Shown piece after piece: positions 5,959 through 6,022 of a stretch of 6,022 nucleotides of DNA. The notes beneath the pieces were generated by a model. The model saw only the letters and a list, made by a program, of their open reading frames with translations, searched no databases and was not told where the DNA came from. Location: assembly GCA_947494405.1 (NCBI GenBank), contig CANLWQ010000132.1, positions 1-6,022 of the forward strand, read 5' to 3'. Made by a program: the position numbers and the translations under genes. The stretch comes from Comamonadaceae bacterium. Its GTDB lineage: Bacteria; Pseudomonadota; Gammaproteobacteria; Burkholderiales; Burkholderiaceae_C. Position 1 is the first letter of the stretch, and every line of letters starts with the position of its first letter.

Positions 5959-6022
5959 ATGAACGCACCGGTACTGACTGTAGAAGCCCGCGAACTCGCG
6001 TTGGCTGGCATGGGCGCCTCGC
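5959..6022 (+). CDS. coxL: aerobic carbon monoxide dehydrogenase, large (molybdopterin) subunit (partial, N terminus only)
   Basis: The last 64 bases hold an ATG at 5959 and 21 codons that run off the window: MNAPVLTVEARELALAGMGAS. GGAGA at 5949-5953, five bases before the ATG, supports the start. LAGMG aligns with LQGMG in the N terminus of Oligotropha CoxL, where it precedes the RKRVED segment. Position after coxS also fits the M-S-L order of form I CO dehydrogenases, whereas form II clusters are usually ordered S-L-M. CoxL holds the Mo-Cu-cytosine dinucleotide active site. Its diagnostic AYxCSFR motif is not in this window, so form I versus form II cannot be settled here. Confidence 0.8.
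   Translation, partial: MNAPVLTVEARELALAGMGAS

Noticed and set aside
1..6022. CRISPR arrays, tRNA or rRNA genes, insertion sequences
   Set aside because: No regularly spaced repeats, cloverleaf or rRNA segments, transposase frames or terminal inverted repeats were seen on either strand.

Overview
The window looks like a chromosomal piece from a betaproteobacterium of the Burkholderiales, most likely a Comamonadaceae relative. This rests on the style of HemA and RF1, on a DUF3683-type FAD oxidoreductase beside hemA, on moderate GC content with frequent TTG leucine codons, and on an RcoM/CoxMSL module closely resembling those described from Burkholderia, Hydrogenophaga and Oligotropha. The genus cannot be fixed from sequence reading alone.

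Layout. Positions 1-1153 are read on the minus strand: a three-helix small membrane protein (875-1153), followed by the first 281 codons of a large FAD-linked oxidoreductase that leaves the window at its left edge (1-843). Only 22 bp separate this pair from the divergent plus-strand housekeeping genes hemA (glutamyl-tRNA reductase, 1176-2435) and prfA (peptide chain release factor 1, 2452-3540). The partner often found after prfA, prmC, is not there. A 48-bp gap leads instead to rcoM (3589-4323), a PAS-LytTR one-component regulator that keeps the residues expected to bind heme. A hairpin terminator candidate and an AT-rich 237-bp intergenic region follow. Then come coxM (4561-5424), coxS (5444-5929) and the first 21 codons of coxL (5959 to the right edge), which encode the FAD, 2[2Fe-2S] and molybdopterin subunits of an aerobic carbon monoxide dehydrogenase.

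How the genes work together. RcoM is expected to bind CO at a PAS-held heme and switch on the coxMSL operon. The enzyme then oxidises CO to CO2 at a Mo-Cu site in CoxL and passes electrons through CoxS clusters to FAD in CoxM and on to the respiratory chain. The intergenic region carries two perfect 9-bp direct repeats (ATTTCGTGC) exactly 21 bp apart, with a degenerate third copy at the next 21-bp step. This matches the known architecture of RcoM operators (three TTnnnG sites at 21-bp spacing). The M-S-L gene order and the adjacent RcoM favour form I CO dehydrogenase, but the decisive CoxL active-site motif lies outside the window.

The module itself belongs to a known class. The less ordinary points are its position directly behind hemA-prfA, the operator with a degenerate third site, a possibly leaderless hemA, and nested CTAG hairpins after rcoM.
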